Notes: generated from the letters alone by a model not told the origin. A DNA stretch of 10,496 nt from Nitrosopumilales archaeon (GCA_016838795.1 JAEHKQ010000193.1:1-10496), one strand, 5' to 3'; shown: positions 1-5,930, counted from the first letter of the stretch. Program-made: numbers and translations.

Positions 1-132
1 GAACAAAAACGAATGATTGCTGATCGAATTAAAAAAATCAATGCCTATCGTATTGGAATTACAAAACGAGATGGTAACATCACAAATTCTTTATCCAATC
101 TTTCAAAGAAAGTTAAATCATTGATGAAATAG
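1..132 (+). CDS. 3' end of an unrecognised protein gene (partial)
   Basis: An open frame enters from the left edge and ends at TAG 130-132, giving 43 C-terminal residues that are strongly basic (many Lys and Arg), with one internal Met. The tail is Ser/Lys-rich and shows no motif I recognise, so no function is offered. The stop lies only 4 nt before the 3' end of the tRNA-Lys gene on the opposite strand, so the two transcripts converge. The frame could be spurious because it is short, but it is open across the whole visible length and ends cleanly before the tRNA. Confidence 0.55.
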   Translation, partial: EQKRMIADRIKKINAYRIGITKRDGNITNSLSNLSKKVKSLMK

Positions 133-136
133 GTTG

Positions 137-210
137 CGGGTCTAGTGGGATTCGGACCCACGACAACCGGCTTAAAAGGCCGGTGCGCTACCTGGCTGCG
201 CCACAGACCC
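137..210 (-). tRNA. tRNA-Lys (anticodon UUU)
   Basis: Read on the minus strand this folds into a complete cloverleaf. The acceptor arm GGGTCTG pairs with TAGACCC with one G-U. The D arm is GCGC/GCGC, the anticodon stem CCGGC/GCCGG encloses loop CTTTTAA, and the T arm is GTGGG/CCCAC. The anticodon TTT is at 174-176, and the discriminator base is G at 137. CCA is not encoded and there is no intron. A TATA-like element lies 21-29 nt upstream of the mature 5' end. Confidence 0.95.
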
Positions 211-230
211 CCACAAAACTCGTCGATGTG

Positions 231-239
231 TATAATTTA
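231..239 (-). promoter_or_regulatory. TATA-box candidate for tRNA-Lys
   Basis: On the minus strand the sequence reads TAAATTATA, 21-29 nt upstream of the tRNA-Lys 5' end. That is where an archaeal TATA box would place transcription start close to the mature end. Assigned from position and composition only. Confidence 0.5.
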
Positions 240-271
240 GTCTTTTACAAGTTTTTTGAAATCTAAGAAAG

Positions 272-280
272 CTTTAAACT
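272..280 (+). promoter_or_regulatory. TATA-box candidate for tRNA-Asp
   Basis: CTTTAAACT preceded by purine-rich AAGAAAG (BRE-like) lies 25-33 nt upstream of the tRNA-Asp 5' end. This is the expected archaeal spacing. Assigned from position and composition only. Confidence 0.45.
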
Positions 281-304
281 TCCAAATTCTTTTTCAAATA
301 TCAC

Positions 305-379
305 GCCCTTGTAGTATAGCCCGGTCTAGAATTCGGCCCTGTCACGGCTGAGACGCGTGTTCAAATCCCGCCGAGGGCG
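305..379 (+). tRNA. tRNA-Asp (anticodon GUC), with unusual stem mismatches
   Basis: The acceptor GCCCTTG pairs with CGAGGGC (one T-G). The anticodon stem CGGCC/GGCTG carries loop CTGTCAC with anticodon GTC at 341-343. The T loop is TTCAAAT and the discriminator is G at 379, as expected for Asp. CCA is not encoded. Two positions do not pair: A12/A23 in the D stem, and T52/C62 in the T stem (GCGTG against CCCGC). They could be natural, sequencing errors, or early decay. The gene ends 5 nt before the stop codon of the convergent phosphatase gene; a T-rich run at 388-397 inside that gene's 3' end could serve as the tRNA terminator. Confidence 0.88.
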
Positions 380-384
380 CTACA

Positions 385-1179
385 TTACTTTATTTTTGAC
401 ATTACCTCATCCAAGATTTCTTGATTTGTAGCTGCAATGAATGATATCCTTGTTTTATATTCAAGATCAGAATCAAGAGGATTTTGATTTGCATCCAAGA
501 CTAATCCACCTGCCTCTTTGATCAAAAAGTATCCAGCAGCAATGTCCTGTACTCTAATTTTGTCTCGTAAATCAATGAAAACATCTATCAAACCTTGTGC
601 AAAGAAAGCCATCTCAAGAGCATTTGCTCCAAAATGTCTGGTATGATTATGTCGTTCAAACACAGGATGTAACTTTTTCATTAACTCTGGACTTGCACCA
701 GAAGTATTTACTCCGACAATTCTGTAAACTGGTTTTTTTGTTTGGACATGGATTTTTACGTCGTTGAGGTATGCTCCTTTTCCTTTTGACCAATACAAAT
801 CTCCATTTGATAGGTTTGTCACAACAGCATCAGTTATAGAGCTGAGCTTGTTTTCGGTCGCAAAAGCCAACGAGCAGCAGAAAAATGGTATGCCTCTTAC
901 AGAGTTTGCAGAACCATCAATCGCATCCATGATTAGATAGCCTTTTGGATTCTCTGATAATTCTACTCTACCACACTCTTCGCCTAAAACGACACAATCA
1001 AAATTGATTTTTTTTAAATAATCTAGAACAGTTTTCTCCGCAACGATATCGATATTTCTGGAAATGTCACCACCCGCACCTCTTCCAAAATCACCTGCAG
1101 CGTCATCAGTTCCTGCCAAGTTTTTTACATTTTCATACACTTGTTTTGAAACTTCGCGCAAAATTTCAATTACTTCCAT
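385..1179 (-). CDS. Inositol monophosphatase / archaeal fructose-1,6-bisphosphatase family protein
   Basis: The 264-residue product has the usual length for this Mg2+-dependent sugar-phosphatase family. Metal-site motifs are visible: GEE at residues 66-68 (Glu67), DAIDGS at 85-90 (Asp85 and Asp88; usual form DPIDGT), and the C-terminal VQDIAAG with Asp212, followed by KEAGG at 221-225. Family knowledge says such archaeal enzymes hydrolyse inositol-1-phosphate and/or fructose-1,6-bisphosphate in the cytosol, serving gluconeogenesis or inositol compounds. The sequence does not decide between them. There is no signal peptide. ATG 1179 is chosen because it lies about 24 nt downstream of a TATA-like box with no Shine-Dalgarno, which fits a leaderless mRNA. 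The 3' end abuts the tRNA-Asp gene tail to tail. Confidence 0.88.
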   Translation of the reverse strand: MEVIEILREVSKQVYENVKNLAGTDDAAGDFGRGAGGDISRNIDIVAEKTVLDYLKKINFDCVVLGEECGRVELSENPKGYLIMDAIDGSANSVRGIPFFCCSLAFATENKLSSITDAVVTNLSNGDLYWSKGKGAYLNDVKIHVQTKKPVYRIVGVNTSGASPELMKKLHPVFERHNHTRHFGANALEMAFFAQGLIDVFIDLRDKIRVQDIAAGYFLIKEAGGLVLDANQNPLDSDLEYKTRISFIAATNQEILDEVMSKIK

Positions 1180-1199
1180 ACTTTGATTCGATTTTTTCG

Positions 1200-1207
1200 T
1201 AATTTAA
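1200..1207 (-). promoter_or_regulatory. TATA-box candidate for the phosphatase gene (leaderless)
   Basis: The minus strand reads TTAAATTA, centred about 24 nt upstream of ATG 1179, placing transcription start at or next to the start codon. It overlaps a 13-nt sequence (TTTTTCGTAATTT on the plus strand, 1193-1205) that recurs exactly upstream of the other minus-strand protein gene, at 6843-6855. Confidence 0.5.
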
Positions 1208-1230
1208 GTGAAGTAGACATCATTGAAAGC

Positions 1231-1238
1231 ATAAATAA
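1231..1238 (+). promoter_or_regulatory. TATA-box candidate for the 1260-3850 operon
   Basis: ATAAATAA is centred about 25 nt upstream of GTG 1260. This matches archaeal TATA spacing to a start site at the start codon and supports the GTG as a leaderless start. It lies 80 bp or less from the divergent phosphatase gene, so the two promoters share one short intergenic region (1180-1259). Confidence 0.5.
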
Positions 1239-1259
1239 CTAAAAGGAAACTTTGGCAAT

Positions 1260-2375
1260 GTGAGTGGAAAAGACCAGTCAGTTGTTAGCAAAGAAGCATT
1301 GATGAGTACAAAACCTGGTAAACAAATTCTTAAACAAGCATTTTTTAAAAAGAAAGGTTACAAACTTTTCAACAAATATAAAGAAGAAGCTGAAACAGAA
1401 TTTCCAAATTTTGCAAAAAGATTTGCAGCTGATTTGTTAAAACAGATCAAATCAGACAGTTCTCCAAACTCTACACAACAGGCATTTGCTGAAGAAGTTG
1501 GTTCTACTGAAATCATTCTAGAATCTTCACAAATTGATCCAATCAAGTCTAAACTAGAGAGCCCTGAAGTACTGCAGGACCGTGTTTTGCGAATATTGAA
1601 CTCTAATTTTGTCAAGATGACATTCCCTGTTTTTAATGCACTTTATGATGCTGCGGCAGAATTTTATGGAAATCATGATCCCGAGATGAAGCAAAATCTA
1701 GTTGATGGTCATATTATTGCCATAGATTTGAGTGAGCCAATGGATAGAATCGTAGACAAGGATGAAGACCTAGATTATTTAGATGATTACAAGCTGATGA
1801 ATCCATACATTCTGAAGCTTGCGCGTGAAAAGATCTCAAAGGGTGGTGATGAAGTTCTCAAAGAATTTGAGGAAGGATTTAAGGATGCTAGAATTGGTCA
1901 GTATCTTGATATCAAGCTAAAACAAAAACCAACTAAAATTACAGAAGAGGAGATGAATCAGTGTTACAAAAAATATCGAGCAGTGATGGGAACTGCCGGA
2001 CGAAACATGGCTCTTGCAAAAAACCCATTGGGAGAAATTTTCTATCTTGGCATGGCACGAGCAGCAGAAGGAGTTGGTTGTGGAAACGAAATTGAAGACT
2101 CGATCAAAAATGGATTTGTAAAGATTCCATCATGGCCACTTTACTACTCCTTGTTAGCTAATGATGTGAAAAAGGGATTTGAATTAACATTAGAAAAAAG
2201 TAATTTGTATCTTCAGGACGCACGACTTGCACTTCAATTACTACCAGATGGGTTCTCACATGGTGAATTTTTGGAATTTTTGTTCCTTACTGTAGAACAT
2301 TACAACCAGTTTTGGTATAACCAACTTGAGAAAGCAAACATGTGGTCCAAGTTTTCAGAGAAACTTCCAAAGTGA
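1260..2375 (+). CDS. Unrecognised conserved-looking protein upstream of rfcL
   Basis: This gene encodes 371 residues in a soluble, charged, mostly alpha-helical-looking protein with no signal peptide or membrane segment. I do not recognise the family. The N-terminus (residues 10-65) is rich in Lys and aromatic residues, and residues 65-95 are Ser/Gln-rich and may be a linker. An acidic patch (DKDEDLDYLDD) spans 166-176. The C-terminal half holds two Cys (235 and 274) and an aromatic-rich end (residues 337-363). GTG 1260 is used because it lies the right distance from a TATA-like box; ATG 1302 (residue 15) is the alternative start. It is followed by rfcL after 3 nt, so the two are almost certainly co-transcribed. 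A replication or repair link is inference from position only. Confidence 0.85.
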   Translation: MSGKDQSVVSKEALMSTKPGKQILKQAFFKKKGYKLFNKYKEEAETEFPNFAKRFAADLLKQIKSDSSPNSTQQAFAEEVGSTEIILESSQIDPIKSKLESPEVLQDRVLRILNSNFVKMTFPVFNALYDAAAEFYGNHDPEMKQNLVDGHIIAIDLSEPMDRIVDKDEDLDYLDDYKLMNPYILKLAREKISKGGDEVLKEFEEGFKDARIGQYLDIKLKQKPTKITEEEMNQCYKKYRAVMGTAGRNMALAKNPLGEIFYLGMARAAEGVGCGNEIEDSIKNGFVKIPSWPLYYSLLANDVKKGFELTLEKSNLYLQDARLALQLLPDGFSHGEFLEFLFLTVEHYNQFWYNQLEKANMWSKFSEKLPK

Positions 2376-2376
2376 T
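2372..2376 (+). promoter_or_regulatory. Shine-Dalgarno candidate for rfcL overlapping the upstream stop codon
   Basis: GTGAT complements ATCAC in the archaeal 16S 3' end and contains the TGA stop of the preceding gene. Three ATG codons follow in a row at 2379, 2382 and 2385. Spacings of 2, 5 and 8 nt favour the second or third ATG over the first. Confidence 0.45.
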
Positions 2377-2378
2377 GT

Positions 2379-3536
2379 ATGATGATGTGGTCTGAAAAAC
2401 ATCGACCTCAAAGCATTTCCGAAATGATTGGAAATGAGGAGGCAAGGAATTCACTTGTTGAATGGTTTACAAAGTGGAAGAAGGGAACAAAACCAATTTT
2501 ATTAGTTGGTCCTCCTGGAATCGGAAAAACGACTATTGCAAACTTGGCAGGAAAGCAGTTCGGATATGATTCTATTAGTCTTAATGCAAGTGATGTTAGA
2601 AGCAAATCAAGAATTTCTGATGTTCTTAGCCCGGTTCTAGGAAACATCAGTGTGCTTGGCAGTCCTATGATTTTTGTTGATGAGGTAGATGGAATTCATG
2701 GAAGAGCAGACTTTGGTGGAGCAGAAGCATTAATCAAAATTCTCAAGGAACCAACAGTACCAATCATTCTAGCTGCCAACTCTGACATATCAACAAAAAT
2801 GAAAAGCATTAAAAAAGTTGTTAAGATAATTTACTTTAGACCTCTTCCACCAAGACTTTTGAGATTACATCTTGAAAATATTCTAAAAAAAGAAGGCGCA
2901 AAGCTTAGTCCTGGTTCACTGATCAAGATAATTGATGAATCACGTGGTGACATTCGTTCCATGATAAATAGTACCCAAGCTCTTGTTACTGGATTCAATC
3001 CACCAAGTGAACGAACATCTGAAACGCTTGATGTAGAGGCTGGTGTCAATGCATTCTTTAAAGCAAATTCAATTGATGAAGCTCGTAGTGTACTATACTC
3101 TATGGGAATAGATCCAAGAGAAAAAATCAACGCGTTTTACTCTAGTGTAATTACAAGTAATCTCTCCAAAGAGGACTCGGCAAGAATGTTAGATGTTTTA
3201 TCAGAGGCTGACATGCTTTATGGAAAAATTTTCAAGACTCAGGAATGGAGACTTTTGCGCTATCTTGATAATATCTTGCTTGGGTTATACAAAAAAGACA
3301 CACCAATTAGGTATTCACGGTATAATCTCTCCTGGCCTTTACTAAACAGATTACGTTGGGACGGTAAAAGCATCAAGGATATGGCAACAGTTCTAGCAAA
3401 AAAACTACATGTTTCAAGAAGTTCTTTTGCAACATTTTACCTTCCATACATTTTGTTTATGATAAAAAACAAAAAATTAGAACTTGATGAAACCTTTGAT
3501 GACATTATAGAAAAGGAGATTGAGAGACTGAAATGA
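2379..3536 (+). CDS. rfcL: Replication factor C large subunit (clamp loader ATPase)
   Basis: RfcL, with RfcS subunits encoded elsewhere, opens and loads the PCNA sliding clamp at primer-template junctions. The AAA+ motifs appear in order: the RFC box WSEKHRP (residues 4-10), Walker A GPPGIGKT (44-51), Walker B FVDEVDG (99-105), sensor 1 AANSD (132-136), FRPLPP (153-158), and sensor 2 SRGDIRSMIN (188-197). A helical collar region follows. No SRC arginine-finger motif is seen, which fits the large rather than the small subunit. At 385 residues it is shorter than the familiar euryarchaeal RfcL (near 480), and the C-terminus ends in an acidic/basic helix with no visible PIP box (QxxLxxFF). Three tandem ATGs begin the frame; the longest is given, but ATG 2385 gives the family-like start MWSEK. 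The stop overlaps the next gene by ATGA. Confidence 0.93.
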   Translation: MMMWSEKHRPQSISEMIGNEEARNSLVEWFTKWKKGTKPILLVGPPGIGKTTIANLAGKQFGYDSISLNASDVRSKSRISDVLSPVLGNISVLGSPMIFVDEVDGIHGRADFGGAEALIKILKEPTVPIILAANSDISTKMKSIKKVVKIIYFRPLPPRLLRLHLENILKKEGAKLSPGSLIKIIDESRGDIRSMINSTQALVTGFNPPSERTSETLDVEAGVNAFFKANSIDEARSVLYSMGIDPREKINAFYSSVITSNLSKEDSARMLDVLSEADMLYGKIFKTQEWRLLRYLDNILLGLYKKDTPIRYSRYNLSWPLLNRLRWDGKSIKDMATVLAKKLHVSRSSFATFYLPYILFMIKNKKLELDETFDDIIEKEIERLK

Positions 3537-3850
3537 GCTGGCGAAAAATTACCATGAAATTTCCTGGTAAATGTATAGTATGCAATGAGAAAATTGAAAA
3601 AGATGAGATTGGGTTTTGGGCAAAGGACGTTGGTGTTAAACATGAAAAGTGTGCTAAAATTAAAGAACTAATATGTGGTGTATGTGGCGGACCAGCTGGT
3701 TGTCCTACATGTGAATTTCATGATAGTTGTGATTTAGAACGGGTTTCTCAGATTTGTATTTGTAAAAAATGTGAAGCTAAAACGGATCCGTATAATCTAT
3801 ATCAAAAATCTGTCATGAAAAAATTTCGTTTACTAAATTCTACTGCATAG
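3533..3850 (+). CDS. Small cysteine-rich zinc-binding protein, function unknown
   Basis: This 105-residue protein has 11 Cys and 2 His. The first likely zinc site is C14-x2-C17 ... H37-x2-C40, a pattern seen in several archaeal nucleic-acid-associated zinc fingers. The rest carries C48-x2-C51, C57-x2-C60, H63, C66, then C75, C77 and C80, enough ligands for one or two further sites. No catalytic domain is visible. The ATG overlaps the rfcL stop (ATGA at 3533-3536), so translation is probably coupled. ATG 3554 (residue 8) is an alternative start that keeps every Cys. The operon position suggests a nucleic-acid role, but that is inference. The gene is followed by 111 bp without a coding frame. 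Confidence 0.85.
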   Translation: MSWRKITMKFPGKCIVCNEKIEKDEIGFWAKDVGVKHEKCAKIKELICGVCGGPAGCPTCEFHDSCDLERVSQICICKKCEAKTDPYNLYQKSVMKKFRLLNSTA

Positions 3851-3929
3851 GTAAACTAGGTAAGCACTGTATACTGAAGTAAACTACTGCAAACAACTAA
3901 CTATTCTATTGCTCTGATCGGACTCAAAA

Positions 3930-3939
3930 CTTAAAATTT
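3930..3939 (+). promoter_or_regulatory. TATA-box candidate for the AT-hook / GluTR-like operon
   Basis: CTTAAAATTT (core TTAAAATTT) is centred about 27 nt upstream of TTG 3962. The spacing supports a start site at that TTG. The remaining intergenic sequence 3851-3929 holds only short direct repeats (GTAAACTA at 3851-3858 and 3879-3886). Confidence 0.5.
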
Positions 3940-3961
3940 GACTGCATTTAGGTAATCAATA

Positions 3962-4639
3962 TTGCCTGGAGACCCTGAAAAACCAAAAAAGAAACGCGGA
4001 AGGCCAAAGGGTTCAACAAACAAACCAACGAAAACAACTGCTAAAGTAGAAACTAAACCAGAACCTAAGAAAGAAACTAAACCAGAACCTAAGAAAGAAA
4101 CTAAACCAGAACCTAAGAAAGAAACTAAACCAGAAGCACCAAAAGAGAAACCAACGGTAAAAGCAAAACCTGAAGAACCTAAGAAAGAAACTAAACCAGT
4201 TTTAGCACCCAAACCAGCCGAGTCGTATTCTGATAGATATAGACAAGACCGAATATTTAGACGAGAAATGGAAGAGCCAGAATTTTGGTTAGGTAAAAAA
4301 GGCCTAGTTCCACTAGTGCCTTTACTTTCACAAGATGAAGAAAAAGACATTTCAAGTCAAGTACAAATTCCAGCAGATCAGACTCCACAATACAAGCCAG
4401 AATATATCCTCAGTCCAGAATTCAGAGGATTATCAAATTACGAAAGAACTGTTAATGACCTTAAGCAAGAACTAGAGAAAAAATTACAATATCTTAAAGC
4501 TAACCCAGATTCTGCTAAACTGCAAATTTCTAAAACCGAACAAGACCTAAAAAATCTTGATAATCTCTATGACAATTATTACAATGGCATGAATGTTTTC
4601 CGTATAGCAAAAGGTGGGAGAGACAAACTTCGAAAATAA
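3962..4639 (+). CDS. AT-hook protein with K/E/P-rich tandem repeat and C-terminal coiled coil
   Basis: The 225-residue product starts at TTG: the in-frame stop TAA at 3953-3955 lies just upstream, no ATG occurs until residue 102, and a TATA-like box sits at leaderless distance. Residues 9-18 (KKKRGRPKGS) form a textbook AT-hook, a minor-groove AT-DNA binding motif. Residues 30-57 are an ETKPEPKK repeat, and the Pro/Lys/Glu-rich disordered stretch runs to about 87. A middle segment (88-125) has aromatic and Arg residues. Residues 158-207 are heptad-like and probably a coiled coil. The tail is basic. There is no signal peptide or membrane segment, so a DNA- or chromatin-associated cytosolic protein is inferred. 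It ends 14 nt before the GluTR-like start, so the two are likely co-transcribed. The exact family is not recognised. Confidence 0.8.
   Translation: MPGDPEKPKKKRGRPKGSTNKPTKTTAKVETKPEPKKETKPEPKKETKPEPKKETKPEAPKEKPTVKAKPEEPKKETKPVLAPKPAESYSDRYRQDRIFRREMEEPEFWLGKKGLVPLVPLLSQDEEKDISSQVQIPADQTPQYKPEYILSPEFRGLSNYERTVNDLKQELEKKLQYLKANPDSAKLQISKTEQDLKNLDNLYDNYYNGMNVFRIAKGGRDKLRK
4049..4135 (+). repeat. 24-bp in-frame tandem repeat (three perfect copies plus partial)
   Basis: GAAACTAAACCAGAACCTAA plus GAAA forms a 24-bp unit. It is present perfectly at 4049-4072, 4073-4096 and 4097-4120, with a partial copy at 4121-4135. A 25-bp stretch of the same sequence recurs at 4175-4199. Each unit encodes ETKPEPKK. 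Perfect identity at third codon positions points to recent duplication by slippage or recombination, and copy number may vary between strains. Confidence 0.95.
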
Positions 4640-4641
4640 AT

Positions 4642-4647
4642 GGTGAT
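4642..4647 (+). promoter_or_regulatory. Shine-Dalgarno GGTGAT deciding a CTG start
   Basis: GGTGAT is a perfect 6-nt complement to ATCACC at the archaeal 16S 3' end. It lies 6 nt before CTG 4654 in the GluTR-like frame. The overlapping ATG GTG ATG string (4640-4648) opens a frame that stops at TGA 4655-4657 and does not enter the reductase frame. The string therefore looks like a ribosome binding site, not a start. Confidence 0.6.
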
Positions 4648-4653
4648 GACAAA

Positions 4654-5925
4654 CTGAGTAAAAAAAATTTTGACATAATCAACGCAAGAGTTACTTTCAG
4701 AAATGTCCCACTTCATAAGTTAGAAAAATTTTCATTCAAAGACATTCCAGCTGCATGTGAAGCTTTTAAGAAAATTTCTGGTGTTTCAGAATGTGTAATA
4801 GTTCAGAATGCTTTCAGGGTTGAAGTATTTTTGGTAGTTAATTTGGAAACCTCGTACATTCCAGATAGAAGGAGAATTGAAGGAAAATACCTTATTATAA
4901 ATAAAATCCATGAAACCTGGCAATCACTAACAGAAATAGAAGAACATGACATTGACCACTTCGATCAAATTTTTGAGGTGTATAAGAATACTGATGTTTA
5001 CCGTAATCTATTAAGACTAGCAACAGGTTTGGACTCATTAGTTCTAGGAAGATTAGAAGTCCTTGACGAAATAAAAGCATCAATTACAAGTGCAAAACTA
5101 GCTAAAGCATCTGGTAGAATATTGAATAAATTATTTGATAGTTCTCTACAAATTGCTACTCGTATTAGAGATTCTACCGAAATTAGCAAAGGAATAACAT
5201 CTCTTGGTGATCTTGCTATCAAAACTGCAGAAGAAAAAGTAGGATTAGATGAAAAGAAAAATGTTTTACTTATAGGCACCGGTGAAGCAGCAGCCTTGAT
5301 TGCTAAACCTCTTAATAACAAAGACAAAAAATTCAGTGTTACCAGTATGACAATTGAACGCGCCACTGGTTTTTCTAAAATATTGGGTGGAACACCAATA
5401 GAATTTGAAAGTGCTTTATCCACATTTGATAAATTTGACATAATCTTTGTTGCAACTACGGCAGATTATCACTTTATCAATCATCATAGACTAAGACGAG
5501 TTATGGAAAAGAAAAAGACAGGTACACTGATGTTGGATATATCTTCTCCTAGAGCAGTTGAGGATAAAGTGTCTACGTTTCCTGGAATTAAATTAATGTT
5601 CAGAGATCAAATTGATGAGATGTATGAAGCATATGTGACCGCTAGCAAAGCAAAAGTTCCTGCTGTAGAAAAAATGATTAGTCAAGAAATTCCAATTTTA
5701 GAGGAAACAATGACACAACTTGAGCCAGAACCCATAGTTGAGGACGTATCTGCTAGCGCAAACTTGTTCCGAATGAAAGAATTAAAGAAAGCGTTAGCAC
5801 AGCTAGGAGAAACTGATGAGAAAAAAATCAAAATTATTGATGATTTAACAAAAGCTGTTGCAGAAGGCCTCGTTTCTACACCTGCGAACAATTCAAAGAA
5901 AGCATCGGAACAAGATAATTCATAA
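4654..5925 (+). CDS. hemA: Glutamyl-tRNA reductase family protein with key catalytic residues replaced; CTG start
   Basis: GluTR reduces glutamyl-tRNA(Glu) to glutamate-1-semialdehyde, the first step to tetrapyrroles. The frame covers the whole family: the N-terminal catalytic domain (residues about 8-150), a Rossmann domain with GTGEAA at 208-213, and a C-terminal helical dimerisation region, 423 residues in all, a normal length. It has no ATG, GTG or TTG before codon 60 (TTG 4831), yet residues 8-59 (such as NARVTF and VEVF) are clearly GluTR-like. CTG 4654, behind GGTGAT, is therefore chosen. The signature TCNRxE around the nucleophilic Cys reads N52-A-F-R-V-E57, with Ala53 in place of Cys. 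The conserved His before the SGLDS motif is Asn118, SGLDS reads TGLDS, and GExQIL reads GRLEVL (132-137). Arg55 is kept. Activity is therefore doubtful. It could be a paralogue of a true HemA elsewhere, or a lineage variant. Confidence 0.82.
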   Translation: MSKKNFDIINARVTFRNVPLHKLEKFSFKDIPAACEAFKKISGVSECVIVQNAFRVEVFLVVNLETSYIPDRRRIEGKYLIINKIHETWQSLTEIEEHDIDHFDQIFEVYKNTDVYRNLLRLATGLDSLVLGRLEVLDEIKASITSAKLAKASGRILNKLFDSSLQIATRIRDSTEISKGITSLGDLAIKTAEEKVGLDEKKNVLLIGTGEAAALIAKPLNNKDKKFSVTSMTIERATGFSKILGGTPIEFESALSTFDKFDIIFVATTADYHFINHHRLRRVMEKKKTGTLMLDISSPRAVEDKVSTFPGIKLMFRDQIDEMYEAYVTASKAKVPAVEKMISQEIPILEETMTQLEPEPIVEDVSASANLFRMKELKKALAQLGETDEKKIKIIDDLTKAVAEGLVSTPANNSKKASEQDNS

Positions 5926-5930
5926 CTGTT

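Noticed and set aside
3851..3929. A small RNA or gene between the zinc protein and the AT-hook gene.
   Set aside because: Only short direct repeats (GTAAACTA twice) are visible. There is no convincing fold, promoter or frame.
4049..4199. CRISPR-like repeat array.
   Set aside because: The 24-bp units are directly adjacent with no spacers and sit in frame inside a coding region.
3931..4350. A 139-codon frame on the minus strand across the AT-hook gene, coding for a Gly/Ser/Phe-rich repetitive protein.
   Set aside because: It is the antisense reading of the 24-bp repeat. The plus-strand frame has an AT-hook, sensible composition, a promoter and operon spacing; the antisense frame has none of these.
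4643..4657. C/D box small RNA: GTGATGA (C box) followed by CTGA (D box).
   Set aside because: Only 4 nt separate the boxes, too short for a guide. The same bases are better explained as a Shine-Dalgarno and a start codon.
4640..4657. ATG 4640 as the reductase start through a frameshift.
   Set aside because: It needs a one-base change or a -1 slip at a non-canonical site, whereas the CTG with GGTGAT works without any change. It is kept as the main alternative explanation.
4831..5925. TTG 4831 as the start of the GluTR-like gene.
   Set aside because: It would remove 59 residues that clearly belong to the family's N-terminal domain, including the active-site loop, and it has no Shine-Dalgarno.
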